Below are positions 8,430-17,236 of a stretch of DNA of 64,000 nt, piece by piece. The DNA is from Roseiflexus sp. RS-1 (GTDB taxonomy: Bacteria; Chloroflexota; Chloroflexia; Chloroflexales; Roseiflexaceae), in assembly GCF_000016665.1 (NCBI RefSeq), contig NC_009523.1:2232001-2296000 (forward strand). The letters are read 5' to 3'. A program made the position numbers and the translations under genes. Each line of letters starts with the position of its first letter. Position 1 is the stretch's first letter. Under the pieces are notes generated by a model. It was not told where the DNA came from and made no database searches. It saw nothing but the letters and a program-made list of their open reading frames with translations.

Positions 8430-9063
8430 TAGTCCCCGTCACCCCCTGCGTCGCCTGGAAGACACGCTGCTCGATCAGCCACAGGATGCCGTTGGCGCTG
8501 ATCGCCAGTGCACTGACCGCCACCGCGCCAGCGATGATCTTCTCAGGATTGCTGCTGCGCACCCCATCGAACAACAGTAATCCTAACCCACCGGCGTTGA
8601 TGAATGCCGCAATTGTGCCAATGGCAATGATCGACAGCATCGCAACGCGCACTCCCGCCAGAATGATCGGCAGCGCCAGCGGTAGTTCAACCCGCCACAG
8701 GCGCTGCGCTGCCGTCATCCCCATGCCGCGCGCCGCTTCGACAATCGCCGGATCGATCCCGGTCAGACCAACGACGACATTGCGCACCAGAACAAGTTGC
8801 GCATACGCGACCAGAGCGATGACCGCCGGACGCAATCCCAGACCGGTGAACGGGATGAGGAGCACGAAGAGCGACAGACTGGGGATGGTGTAGATCACCC
8901 CCAGAATCCCCAGCACCAGGTTACGCAGGCGCGTCACGCGCGCGCAGACGATCCCCAGGGGCAGCGCAATCACAAGCGCGATTGCCAGGCTCAAGCCGGA
9001 CATCACCAGATGCTGCCCGATCAGGCTCAGAACATAGGGAAAGTTGTCAATCAGGTAGCGCAT
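8422..9063 (-). CDS. opuBB: Osmoprotectant ABC transporter permease (OpuBB/OpuCB type)
   Basis: This 213-aa inner-membrane protein has about five or six transmembrane helices and the permease EAA loop (VEAARGMGMTAAQRLWRVELP) that contacts the ATPase. It closely parallels the permease at 11013-11666, including the identical EAA-loop core, as in two-permease Opu systems for glycine betaine, choline, carnitine or proline. It overlaps the ATPase gene upstream by 17 bases and is the last gene of the operon. Its C-terminus lies against heptameric repeats. Confidence 0.9.
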   Translation of the reverse strand: MRYLIDNFPYVLSLIGQHLVMSGLSLAIALVIALPLGIVCARVTRLRNLVLGILGVIYTIPSLSLFVLLIPFTGLGLRPAVIALVAYAQLVLVRNVVVGLTGIDPAIVEAARGMGMTAAQRLWRVELPLALPIILAGVRVAMLSIIAIGTIAAFINAGGLGLLLFDGVRSSNPEKIIAGAVAVSALAISANGILWLIEQRVFQATQGVTGTKN

Positions 9064-10027
9064 GGGTTTTGCGCGTCAGCGCGGCAGCGATCGTGTCGGG
9101 CGAAATCCGCCCTAACTGCCGACCATTGTCAACCACCGGCAGCGGTTGCCCGCCGGATCGCAGCATGCGGATAAGCGCCTCGCGCAGATTATCGCCAGGA
9201 TTCAATGTCTCCTGGCTCCCGTGAGCGGTGTGATCGCCATTCATACCGTCGCTGGCAAGCGCATCGGCGACAGTGAGCAAACTGAGACGCCGCAGCACAT
9301 CGTCGGCGCCGAGCAGGTCACGCACAAAGTCGTCCGCCGGTTCCGCCAGCACTGCCAGCGGCGTATCGAACTGTACAATGCGCCCGGCGCGCATGATCAG
9401 CAGTCGATCCGCCAGGCGCAGCGCTTCATCGACATCGTGCGTCACGAACAGGATCGTTTTGTGGAGACGCTGCTGAATGCGCAACAACTCTTCCTGGAGC
9501 CGGGCGCGGGTAATCGCATCGAGCGCGCCAAAAGGTTCGTCCATGAGCATCAGCGAAGGGTCTGCGGCAAGTGCGCGCGCCAGACCGACACGCTGCTGTT
9601 CGCCCCCGGATAACTGCCGCGGGTAGCGACGGCGGTAGGAACGCGGCAGTTCCACCAGGTCGAGCAATTCGTCGATCCGCGCCTCGATCCGCGCGCGATC
9701 CCAGCGGAGCAGTTGTGGAACGACGGCGATGTTCTGTTCGATGCGCAGATGGGGGAACAGCCCCGTCTGCTGGATGACATACCCGATGCGACGGCGCAAC
9801 GCAGTTGCCGGCATCGAACGCACATCGACTCCGTCGATCAACAGGCGTCCGGATGTCGGCTCGTAGAGGCGGTTGATCATTTTGAGCAGCGTCGTCTTGC
9901 CGCAACCGGACGGTCCCAGCAAAACAACGAACTCACCCTGTTTGATCTCGAACGAGACCTGATCGACTGCCGGACGAGTCTCGCCAGGAAACGTTTTCGT
10001 CAGTCGATCGGCAATAATGAATGCCAT
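9047..10027 (-). CDS. opuBA: Osmoprotectant ABC transporter ATP-binding protein
   Basis: The 326-aa ATPase shows Walker A GPSGCGKTT, the ABC signature LSGGEQQRVGLARAL, Walker B LMLMDEPF and the switch His in LFVTHDVDEA. The C-terminal ~60 residues (LRSGGQPLPVVDNGRQLGRISPDTI) look like a single degenerate CBS module, the place where OpuA-type ATPases sense ionic strength. ATG 10027 is preferred; it lies only 4 bases after the stop of the binding-protein gene, and the open frame upstream of it overlaps that gene. It would power uptake through the two permeases. Confidence 0.92.
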   Translation of the reverse strand: MAFIIADRLTKTFPGETRPAVDQVSFEIKQGEFVVLLGPSGCGKTTLLKMINRLYEPTSGRLLIDGVDVRSMPATALRRRIGYVIQQTGLFPHLRIEQNIAVVPQLLRWDRARIEARIDELLDLVELPRSYRRRYPRQLSGGEQQRVGLARALAADPSLMLMDEPFGALDAITRARLQEELLRIQQRLHKTILFVTHDVDEALRLADRLLIMRAGRIVQFDTPLAVLAEPADDFVRDLLGADDVLRRLSLLTVADALASDGMNGDHTAHGSQETLNPGDNLREALIRMLRSGGQPLPVVDNGRQLGRISPDTIAAALTRKTHALPD

Positions 10028-10031
10028 GGAT

Positions 10032-10982
10032 CTACTTGATAAACCCTTGCTGTTGCAGGAAGGTGCGCGCCACGTCGGCGATCTCCTTCTTCTCCGGACC
10101 ATCGACCTGCCAGTTCAACCCCGACATGACGTCGTTGGTCAGGAGTGGCGCCAGTTTGTTGAGCGTCTCAGCGATGGCGGGATTTGCGGCGAGCGTATCC
10201 TGCCGGATGACCGGCGCAATCTGGTAGATCGGGTAATAGTTCTTATCGTCCTCCAGCAACGCCAGTCCCAGTCCATTGATCTGTCCATCGGTGCCGAAGG
10301 CGACGACCACATCGATATCGCCTTTCGTGAGCGCCTCGTAGCGCAGCGCGCCGGTATCGAGTTGTACAAAGTTATCGCCGATGAACTTGGGATCGAACCC
10401 ATACGCTGCCATCAACCCTTTGGTATCTTCACGCTCCGGGAACTCCGGCGGTCCGCCGAGTTTCAGTTCACCCGACCGCGCCACCAGGTCGGAGTAGGTG
10501 CGGATGCCCAGTTCTTCGGCGCGCTGGCGGGTCATCGCCAGGGCATTCGTATTGTTGAACGGCGATGGTTCGAGCCAGGTCAGTTTGAACTGTTCCTCAT
10601 ACCCCTTGCGCACTGCTTCCAGAATGCCCTTCGCATCGGCGATCGGCGCCTGCTTCAACACTTCGAGCAAACCGGTCGACGTATACTCCGGGTACAGATC
10701 GATCTCGCCGTTGACCAGCGCCGTGTGCGCCACCGGTGTTGCACCGAGGTTAAACTTGCGTTCGACGCGGATGCCAGCGTCTTCCAGCGCCAGCGCGTAC
10801 ATCTCGGCGACCAGAATAGCTTCGGTGAAGTTTTTCGATCCAATGCGGACCGGTGCGGCTTCTGCGGGGGCGGGCTGCGGTGCAGCGGTTGGTTGCGTCG
10901 TTTGCGCCGGAGCGCTACAGGCTGCGAGGAGAACACCGACCAGCGTGGTGAACGCCAACAACATTCGGATTGATCGCACCAT
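10032..10982 (-). CDS. opuBC: Osmoprotectant ABC transporter substrate-binding lipoprotein
   Basis: The 316-aa product has a signal peptide with lipobox LLAAC (Cys near residue 22), then a Thr/Pro/Ala-rich linker and an OpuAC-like binding domain beginning RIGSKNFTEAILVAEMYA, the typical start of this family. Conserved features include the YPEYTSTG segment. ATG 10982 is chosen because AAAGGAGG lies 5 bases upstream; eight codons further upstream have no such site. It would capture a quaternary-amine osmolyte outside the membrane and hand it to the permeases. Confidence 0.92.
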   Translation of the reverse strand: MVRSIRMLLAFTTLVGVLLAACSAPAQTTQPTAAPQPAPAEAAPVRIGSKNFTEAILVAEMYALALEDAGIRVERKFNLGATPVAHTALVNGEIDLYPEYTSTGLLEVLKQAPIADAKGILEAVRKGYEEQFKLTWLEPSPFNNTNALAMTRQRAEELGIRTYSDLVARSGELKLGGPPEFPEREDTKGLMAAYGFDPKFIGDNFVQLDTGALRYEALTKGDIDVVVAFGTDGQINGLGLALLEDDKNYYPIYQIAPVIRQDTLAANPAIAETLNKLAPLLTNDVMSGLNWQVDGPEKKEIADVARTFLQQQGFIK

Positions 10983-11012
10983 GAACCTCCTTTTGACTAT
11001 AAACACATATGC

Positions 11013-11666
11013 CTACGTTGCGGCGCCCAGATTGGATGCCAGGCGGCGCTGCGTCCAGCCGAGCATCAATTCGGCTGCCAGCGCCAGCAGGGCGACCGGT
11101 ATGGCGCCGACGAGCATAATCCGGGTATCGAACAGCGCATAGCCGCGGGTGATGAAAATGCCCAGCCCGCCCCCGCCGATAAATGCGGCAAGGGTCGCGC
11201 TTGCAATCACTTCAACCGCTGCTGTGCGCACGCCGCCAACAATCGAGGGCAGTGCGAGCGGGAGTTCCACGCGCCAGAGGATCTGCGCGGCAGTCATTCC
11301 CATGCCGCGCGCCGCGTCGCGCACGCCACCGTCGACTGCGCGAATGCCAGCATAGGTAGCGATGAGGATCGGCGGAATTGCCAGCAATGTCAACGCCACC
11401 AGCGCTGGCAATGCGCCGATGCCGAGGTACGGTTGCATCAGGAAGAGGATGGCAAGACTCGGTACCAGACGCAGCGCACCAAACGCATTGATTGCCCACT
11501 GACCGATGCGCACCTGATGTGCCGCCCAGATGCCGATCGGCAGCCCGGCGACCGTGCTGATCGCCAGCGCTACCGAACTGATCCAGAGGTGTTGGGTTGT
11601 GGCAGCCCAGAAACGCGATTGATTGGCGAGAAAGTACTGGTAGGCTTCAAACAGTAGTGAGATCAT
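11013..11666 (-). CDS. opuBD: Osmoprotectant ABC transporter permease (OpuBD type)
   Basis: This 217-aa permease has several transmembrane helices and an EAA loop (RDAARGMGMTAAQILWRVELP) almost identical to that of the permease at 8422-9063. It precedes the binding protein by 30 bases and follows the thioredoxin-like gene by 7 bases. The order permease-binding protein-ATPase-permease is a complete Opu-type importer. Confidence 0.9.
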   Translation of the reverse strand: MISLLFEAYQYFLANQSRFWAATTQHLWISSVALAISTVAGLPIGIWAAHQVRIGQWAINAFGALRLVPSLAILFLMQPYLGIGALPALVALTLLAIPPILIATYAGIRAVDGGVRDAARGMGMTAAQILWRVELPLALPSIVGGVRTAAVEVIASATLAAFIGGGGLGIFITRGYALFDTRIMLVGAIPVALLALAAELMLGWTQRRLASNLGAAT

Positions 11667-11673
11667 TCATCCA

Positions 11674-12570
11674 TTAGAACATTGCATTCGCCAGATCGCG
11701 TCGCCCCTGGACGGTGAGCGGGTGCTGATCGCCGAGTGCAGTGAACAGTGCGAGTAGCATCTTGCGCGCGCCGTCATCACGGAATGCGCGATTGCGCATA
11801 ACAATTGCCAGCAGGGTCTGGATCGCATCGGCGTAGCGTTGCCCGCGCAGTTGATGCGCCGCCAGCAACCAGCGCGCCTCGAGATCCGCTGGATTCTGCT
11901 CAATGCGCTCCAACAGCGTTGACGGATTGGTCTCTTCCGCTTCGGCGATCAGATCGGCGAGCGCCAGCCATGCCTGCGCCTGTTTCGCCTGTGGCGCGTC
12001 GGACGGAACCTTCTTCAACATTTCGGCGCCTGCCGGGTCGCCCGCCATGAGCATCAGGCGCCCCAACCCAAACAGGCTGGCGCTATGATTGGGATCGAAC
12101 GAGAGTGCGCTTTCATACCGCGCTTTGGCGCCGAGCGGATCACGCTCCTCAATCGCTGCCGCCTCCGCCGCCAGACGGTCGGCAGGCGAAGCGGGCGGCG
12201 GCGGCATGATGCGCTTCAGCCACGCGCGCACCTGCGATTCGGGCAGCGCGCCGGTAAATTCGTCCACCACCCGGCCATCGCGAAACGCTTTGACCGCCGG
12301 GATGCCCTGGACCTGGAACATCTGCGCCAGGCGCGGATTCTCGTCCACATTCAGTTTTGCCAGAATCCAGGCGCCTTTCGCCTCGGCAGCCAGCCGTTCC
12401 AGAATGGGACCCAGCACGCGGCAGGGACCGCACCAGGGCGCCCAGAAATCAACGACAACCGGAACCGTGCGTGAGCGTTCGAGCACCTCGGCGCGGAAGG
12501 TGCGTTCGTTGACATCGATGACAGAACCGCTCGCGCTTTTGTTGACGAGAGACACAGTCGTATCCTCCAT
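11674..12570 (-). CDS. Thioredoxin-domain protein with C-terminal TPR repeats (CnoX/YbbN type)
   Basis: Residues 20-115 form a thioredoxin domain with the redox motif WAPWCGPC (Cys47 and Cys50) and the cis-Pro segment GIPAV. Residues 130-290 are helical TPR-like repeats (YESALSFDPNHSASLFGLGRL; ADLIAEAEETNPSTLLERIEQNP). Length (298 aa) and order match CnoX/YbbN, chaperone-like proteins that protect substrates from over-oxidation. Unlike E. coli CnoX, this one keeps both CGPC cysteines and may be an active reductase. It is co-transcribed with sppA and the transporter genes. Confidence 0.88.
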   Translation of the reverse strand: MEDTTVSLVNKSASGSVIDVNERTFRAEVLERSRTVPVVVDFWAPWCGPCRVLGPILERLAAEAKGAWILAKLNVDENPRLAQMFQVQGIPAVKAFRDGRVVDEFTGALPESQVRAWLKRIMPPPPASPADRLAAEAAAIEERDPLGAKARYESALSFDPNHSASLFGLGRLMLMAGDPAGAEMLKKVPSDAPQAKQAQAWLALADLIAEAEETNPSTLLERIEQNPADLEARWLLAAHQLRGQRYADAIQTLLAIVMRNRAFRDDGARKMLLALFTALGDQHPLTVQGRRDLANAMF

Positions 12571-12592
12571 GACCCTGGAAAGGTCTGCAATG

Positions 12593-14308
12593 TTACGCGA
12601 TCTCCCTCAATTGTACCACACTCTCATCCTCGCTGAACGGCAACATTGCCCAGACGCGCGGTTGTCGCAGTTCCGTGATCAGCCCTTCCATCATATCTTT
12701 GGGGAAGGATTGGGGTGGCAGGCGCCCGCGCCCACTGCCGATCAGGATCAGCGGCGCCGTCCGGTCGCGCGGCAATCCGGCGAGTTCCTGCGCTTTCAGC
12801 AATGCTTCCGGAACCCCGCCGGACGCATCGATCAATCCGTATTCGTATGCTTCGCGTCCGCTCCAGACCCGCCCGCCCGCCAGCGGTTCGAGCGCCGGTT
12901 CTGGAATGTTGCGTCCGGTGCTGACCCGTTGTTTGAACAGGGCGTAACTGTCGTCGATCAGGGCGCGCACGGCGGATCGTTCCGCTTCAGCTGGCGCGTC
13001 GCTGACGAAGAAGGCGCTGTTCGCACCGCGCCCGATGGCAACCGTGTTTACCCCTGCCCGTTTCAGCAGCCCTTCTATCACCGGGCGAATGATCAGCACG
13101 CCAATGCTGCCGGTGACAGCGCCGGGTTGCGCCAGGATCGTGCGTGCGCCGGACGCGACGTAATAGCCTCCCGAAGCGGCAACATCGCCCATGACCGCCA
13201 CAACCGGCTTGCGGCGGTCGAGACGACGCACTTCGCGCCAGATCAGGTCGGAGTCGAAGGCGCTGCCACCCGGTGAGTTGATGTACAGCAGGACTGCGGC
13301 AAGGCGTGGATTGCGCTCTGCCTGACGCAACGCCTGGATGATGCTCTCGCTGCCCGCAATCAGCTCGCCGATCAACGGGATGGGCAGCGGGTTCTGACGG
13401 CTCGGACCGGCGGCGATGGTTCCTTCAATCGTGATAACGCCGACCAGTCGGCGGTGGGGGCGCAACATCGGCAGGCGGAGCGCGCGCCGTGCCTGCGCCC
13501 ATTCGACGATCTGCGGCTCCGATCCGGCGCCGCCGTCTTTCCCTGCCTGGGACGCCAGGAATGCCGGGAGTTCATCTTCATACAGCACTGCGTCGATGAG
13601 TCCGGCTTCCTGTGCTCGTTGGGCGCTCCACGGCGCTGTATCGATCAGCGCGCGCACCTCATCGGGAGTCTTGCGTCGTGCGGTGGCAATCGTTTCGACG
13701 ATTGCAGCGTAGCGCAGGTCGAGCAGACGTTCGATCTGCTCGCGGTTTTCCGGCGACATATCAGGGCGCGCCAGCGGATCGCCAGCTGTTTTGTACGGCG
13801 ATACCGCCGTCACCTCGACGCTCAGATCCACTTTCGCCAGCGCGTCTTTGAGGAAGCGCACCCCCGTGTACAGACCGGTAACGTTGAGCAGCGCTGCTGG
13901 GGGGGCAACGATCAGATCAGCGGCACAGGCGGCGACATACGTTTTCGTATCAGGATTCGTCAGACGCGCCACAACCCGTTTGCCGCGTTCGCGAAAGCGC
14001 CGGATCTCCTGATGCAGGCTCTCAATCGTCGCCCATCCACAGGTCAGCGTGTTGATGTCGAGCACGATTCCGCGTACCTGCGGGTCGGAGGCGAGCCATT
14101 CGAGACGATGGCGCAGATTACTCATGCTCAACGGCATCGAGGCGCCCAGGAATCGCCGCGCCCACCAGGGTGGCGGCAGCGCGAATTCCGGGAGCGCCCC
14201 ACCGATTGACAGGCGTACATACGCCACGCGGCGCCGTAATAATCGACGCCAGAGATTACGGGTGCGCCGCGTCAGGTTGATGAACCAGATGAAGAAGACG
14301 CTCAACAT
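12593..14308 (-). CDS. sppA: Signal peptide peptidase SppA, 67-kDa tandem type
   Basis: This 571-aa membrane serine protease cleaves leftover signal peptides. Two S49 domains are arranged in tandem. Lys173 (in VSPYKTAGDP) in the first and Ser379 (in GDVAASGGYY) in the second form the Ser/Lys dyad, as in the long E. coli-type enzyme. A short hydrophobic N-terminus ([11 protein letters not shown]) anchors it. The start ATG overlaps the purK stop by 7 bases (ATGTTGA), so translation is probably coupled. Confidence 0.92.
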   Translation of the reverse strand: MLSVFFIWFINLTRRTRNLWRRLLRRRVAYVRLSIGGALPEFALPPPWWARRFLGASMPLSMSNLRHRLEWLASDPQVRGIVLDINTLTCGWATIESLHQEIRRFRERGKRVVARLTNPDTKTYVAACAADLIVAPPAALLNVTGLYTGVRFLKDALAKVDLSVEVTAVSPYKTAGDPLARPDMSPENREQIERLLDLRYAAIVETIATARRKTPDEVRALIDTAPWSAQRAQEAGLIDAVLYEDELPAFLASQAGKDGGAGSEPQIVEWAQARRALRLPMLRPHRRLVGVITIEGTIAAGPSRQNPLPIPLIGELIAGSESIIQALRQAERNPRLAAVLLYINSPGGSAFDSDLIWREVRRLDRRKPVVAVMGDVAASGGYYVASGARTILAQPGAVTGSIGVLIIRPVIEGLLKRAGVNTVAIGRGANSAFFVSDAPAEAERSAVRALIDDSYALFKQRVSTGRNIPEPALEPLAGGRVWSGREAYEYGLIDASGGVPEALLKAQELAGLPRDRTAPLILIGSGRGRLPPQSFPKDMMEGLITELRQPRVWAMLPFSEDESVVQLREIA

Positions 14309-15429
14309 GCCAGAACATACCGTTCCACAACCGCCAATCGATCTGCCAGTTGTGTCACATCCCCGGCGCAGATGGTCACATGCCCCAGTTTGCGACCCGG
14401 TCGCGGCGCTTTGTCGTAGAGATGCACGTGCGTGTCCGGCAGCGCCAGCAGCATGGTTATATCGGGCAGACTGTCGATCAGATTGACCATCGCCGCATAC
14501 CCTCGCGCTGAGGTGGCGCCAGTTGGCAGACCGACGATTGCCCGCACATGGTTCTCGAACTGACTTGTGACTGCTCCCTCAATCGTCCAGTGACCGGAGT
14601 TGTGCACGCGCGGCGCCATTTCGTTTGCCAGCAGGCGAGCGCCTGTTGCGCGCGCGTTCGTTTCGTCGATTTCAAACAGTTCAATCGCCAGCACGCCGAT
14701 ATAATCGAGGGCTTCGAGAACACGGCGCGCATACGTCTCTGCCAGCATCTGCGTTTCGGCTGCAAGTCCGGGCGCTGGCGCGATCGAGCGGTGCAGGATG
14801 CCGTTCCGGTGAACATTTTCGACCAGCGGATAGCACGCGATGCCGCCGTCCTGTCCGCGTACCGCCAGCACCGATAGTTCGCGGTCGAACGCGATGAACT
14901 TTTCGAGGATCAACGGTTGCCCGCCGAGTGCGTGCCAGGCGGGATCAACGTCGGTGTGGGTATGGAGAATCACCTGACCTTTTCCGTCATACCCCAGGCG
15001 TCGCGTCTTCAGAACGGCAGGGAGTCCGATATGCACAACGGCTGCCTCAAGCGACTCGCGATCATCCACCGGCGCGAAAGGCGTGGTTGGAATGTTCAGG
15101 CTTGCGAAGAAGCGTTTTTCCTGGAGACGATCCTGCGCTGCCTCAAGCGCCTGCGGCGGCGGAAACACCGGTATGCGCCGCTCAAGTGCGCGTGCCGTTG
15201 TTACCGGCACATTCTCGAACTCATACGTCGCCACCGTTAACCCATGGCTGAACTGATCCAGCGCCAGATGGTCATCATAGGGGGCGACAACCTGTTCCGC
15301 CAGGTAGCGAACCGGCGCATCGGCGGAAGGATCGAAGAAGCGGAAGCGCAGACCGAGCGGATAGCCAGCAAGTGCCAGCATACGCCCCAACTGCCCGCCG
15401 CCCAGAATGCCAATCATAGTATTGTTCAT
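14302..15429 (-). CDS. purK: N5-carboxyaminoimidazole ribonucleotide synthase
   Basis: PurK carboxylates AIR with bicarbonate and ATP to give N5-CAIR in purine synthesis. The 375-aa ATP-grasp protein begins [12 protein letters not shown], a hallmark of PurK, and contains the ATP-grasp segments [14 protein letters not shown] and the metal-binding ELFEI...[14 protein letters not shown]. It overlaps purE by an ATGA, so the two are coupled and act consecutively. Confidence 0.96.
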   Translation of the reverse strand: MNNTMIGILGGGQLGRMLALAGYPLGLRFRFFDPSADAPVRYLAEQVVAPYDDHLALDQFSHGLTVATYEFENVPVTTARALERRIPVFPPPQALEAAQDRLQEKRFFASLNIPTTPFAPVDDRESLEAAVVHIGLPAVLKTRRLGYDGKGQVILHTHTDVDPAWHALGGQPLILEKFIAFDRELSVLAVRGQDGGIACYPLVENVHRNGILHRSIAPAPGLAAETQMLAETYARRVLEALDYIGVLAIELFEIDETNARATGARLLANEMAPRVHNSGHWTIEGAVTSQFENHVRAIVGLPTGATSARGYAAMVNLIDSLPDITMLLALPDTHVHLYDKAPRPGRKLGHVTICAGDVTQLADRLAVVERYVLAC

Positions 15430-15923
15430 TGGTGCTGCTCACGTGGATCAGGGTATTGAAGCACGCGACGGGTCTGCTGCTCGCGGAACTGTCGCAGCGC
15501 ATCGCGGATATGCGGGTATCGGTTGCCAAGGATTGCCGTAGCGAGGAGCGCAGCATTGATCGCCCCCGCCCGTCCGATCGCCAGTGTCCCGACCGGCACG
15601 CCTGCCGGCATCTGAACAATCGAAAGGAGCGAGTCCAGCCCGTGAAGGGCATGCGACTCGACCGGCACGCCGAGCACAGGCAGAACCGTTTTGGCGGCGG
15701 TCATGCCGGGGAGGTGCGCTGCGCCGCCAGCGCCCGCAATAATGACCTCGATGCCGCGTTCTTCGGCGCCTGCAGCATACTCGAAGAGCAGATCGGGCGT
15801 GCGGTGCGCCGAGACGATGCGCGTCTCGAAAGGGACGTGCAACTCTTCCAGCGTTTGCGCTGCATGACGCATCGTTTCCCAATCCGATTGTGATCCCATA
15901 ATGATGCCGACCAGCGGTTGCAT
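15426..15923 (-). CDS. purE: N5-CAIR mutase (class I PurE)
   Basis: The 165-aa protein carries [10 protein letters not shown] at the N-terminus, SAHRTP with the catalytic His, and [11 protein letters not shown], all typical of class I PurE, which converts N5-CAIR to CAIR. Partner purK follows directly. A separate purQ sits far away at 47926-48732. Confidence 0.96.
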   Translation of the reverse strand: MQPLVGIIMGSQSDWETMRHAAQTLEELHVPFETRIVSAHRTPDLLFEYAAGAEERGIEVIIAGAGGAAHLPGMTAAKTVLPVLGVPVESHALHGLDSLLSIVQMPAGVPVGTLAIGRAGAINAALLATAILGNRYPHIRDALRQFREQQTRRVLQYPDPREQHQ

Positions 15924-15944
15924 CTCTGTTGTTCCTCCGCACTG

Positions 15945-16682
15945 CTACGCTGCAACGTGAGCGATGAAGCCGGTGAACAGTCGCGCCCAGCGCGTTTCGG
16001 CGGATCGCCACAATTCTTCGGGATGGCACTGGACGCCAACGATGAATGTGTCGCCTGTGCCCTCGACGGCTTCGATGATCCCATCGGGCGCGCATCCGAC
16101 CACGCGCAAACCTGGCGCGACATCACGCAACGCCTGGTGGTGCAGCGTATTGACCGCAATCGTGGTTGTTCCCAATTGTTCCGCCAGCCACGAAGCGCTG
16201 TCAAGTTCCAGCGTATGCGCCAGGTACGCCCGGTCGCCGCTCTTCGACGACGCGCGATGGTCGAGTGTTCCCGGCAGTTCATCGCTGATATCCTGGTAGA
16301 GTGTACCGCCGAGCGCGACATTGATCAACTGGATGCCGCGACAGATCGCAAGCACCGGTTTGTGATCAGCGACAGCCCGCCGCGCCAGCGTAAGTTCAAC
16401 TTCGTCGCGCAGTTCCTCCACCGGACCAAGGAGCGGATGTGGCGGATGTCCGTAGTGTTTTGGGGCGATGTCGCCGCCGCCGCAAAACAGCAAACCGTCG
16501 CAGTGTCGGTAATGCGTGTCGAGCACTGCCTGATCATCGGTCAGGTGGATCAGGAGCGGAATGCCGCCGCCGGCTTCAATTGCCTCCAGGTACGTTCGTC
16601 CGATGCCGCTGATCGGCGCGGCACCCTTCCGCTCGAACAGGGCGCCGACAACGCCGATGGTTGGGCGTTTCTGTTGAGTCAT
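15945..16682 (-). CDS. Class I glutamine amidotransferase-like hydrolase (PuuD/peptidase C26 type)
   Basis: This 245-aa protein has the nucleophile elbow LAICRGIQL (Cys114) and the catalytic HPEE (VQCHPEE), plus the GGGDIAP oxyanion loop typical of gamma-glutamyl-gamma-aminobutyrate hydrolases. Such enzymes cleave gamma-glutamyl amides, for example in putrescine breakdown. It is the first gene of the nine-gene minus-strand run and lies 21 bases upstream of purE. No other put/puu genes are nearby, so the substrate is uncertain. Confidence 0.88.
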   Translation of the reverse strand: MTQQKRPTIGVVGALFERKGAAPISGIGRTYLEAIEAGGGIPLLIHLTDDQAVLDTHYRHCDGLLFCGGGDIAPKHYGHPPHPLLGPVEELRDEVELTLARRAVADHKPVLAICRGIQLINVALGGTLYQDISDELPGTLDHRASSKSGDRAYLAHTLELDSASWLAEQLGTTTIAVNTLHHQALRDVAPGLRVVGCAPDGIIEAVEGTGDTFIVGVQCHPEELWRSAETRWARLFTGFIAHVAA

Positions 16683-16954
16683 GGCTGCTCGCTTTCGTCG
16701 ATTGTTTGGGCAGCGGCGCGTGTTGAATGTGACTTCTCCGCCTGCATCTGGCGAGCGGAACAGGTTTGCGCCGCCCGCCGCCCATCCATCCCCGGCAAAG
16801 AAGTATACCGCGTTTTCCCGATCCGGGATGTTCCTGCTACAGGTGAAGGGAAGTGTTCACATTTCTCCTGGGAGCGAGGGCATCTTGCCCTTGTAGACGC
16901 GATGAAGGCGGGAGGTCCTCGCTCCCAGATGCGTGTGTTACCCCAGGTATGAAC

Positions 16955-17130
16955 AGTTTATAGCAGTTCTCACAAAGGTTGACCCTCATGGACAGGGTTG
17001 AACACTCCTGGAAATGGCGCACCCCACGCGATGACCGAAATGAATTTCGGTCTACACTTCGCCGGAAGTGGGCGCCTCGCGCTACACGGCAGACCCGAAC
17101 AGGGATCAACGTATCTGAGAACTGCTGCAG
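16955..17130. repeat. Dispersed intergenic repeat with palindrome
   Basis: The reverse complement of about 17068-17130 (cagttctcagatacgttgat...gggtctgccgtgt...gcgaggcgccc) aligns with 34062-34125 at roughly three quarters of positions. A second, direct copy of the cagttctcacaaaggttga part is at 16963-16985, so the segment is partly inverted on itself. Between them GACCGAAAT-GA-ATTTCGGTC (about 17034-17053) is a palindrome that also matches the 45-bp units at 34132-34400. The rest of the 554-base gap 16683-17236 holds no gene I can support. Confidence 0.75.
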
Positions 17131-17179
17131 GATGAGCGGAGGCGCCGTCTTCACCCGCCCTTCTGACAGACAAAATATG

Positions 17180-17204
17180 AGGCGGACAGCGCATCTGTCC
17201 GCCT
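17180..17204 (-). terminator. Stem-loop downstream of the FHA gene
   Basis: A perfect 10-bp stem (AGGCGGACAG/CTGTCCGCCT) with loop of 5 lies 33 bases past the stop of the FHA protein gene; on the minus strand it is followed by CATATTTTG, a modest T-rich tail. Confidence 0.6.
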
Positions 17205-17236
17205 GTGAACCGTTGTGTCACGTGCTGCGAATGGCG

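Noticed and set aside
10017-10973. Plus-strand frame opposite the OpuBC gene
   Set aside because: The minus-strand frame has a lipobox, a ribosome-binding site and the family motifs; the opposite frame has no recognisable features.
15918-16952. Long plus-strand frame opposite the amidotransferase gene
   Set aside because: Shadow of the minus-strand gene with its GICRG- and HPEE-type motifs; no domain on the plus strand.
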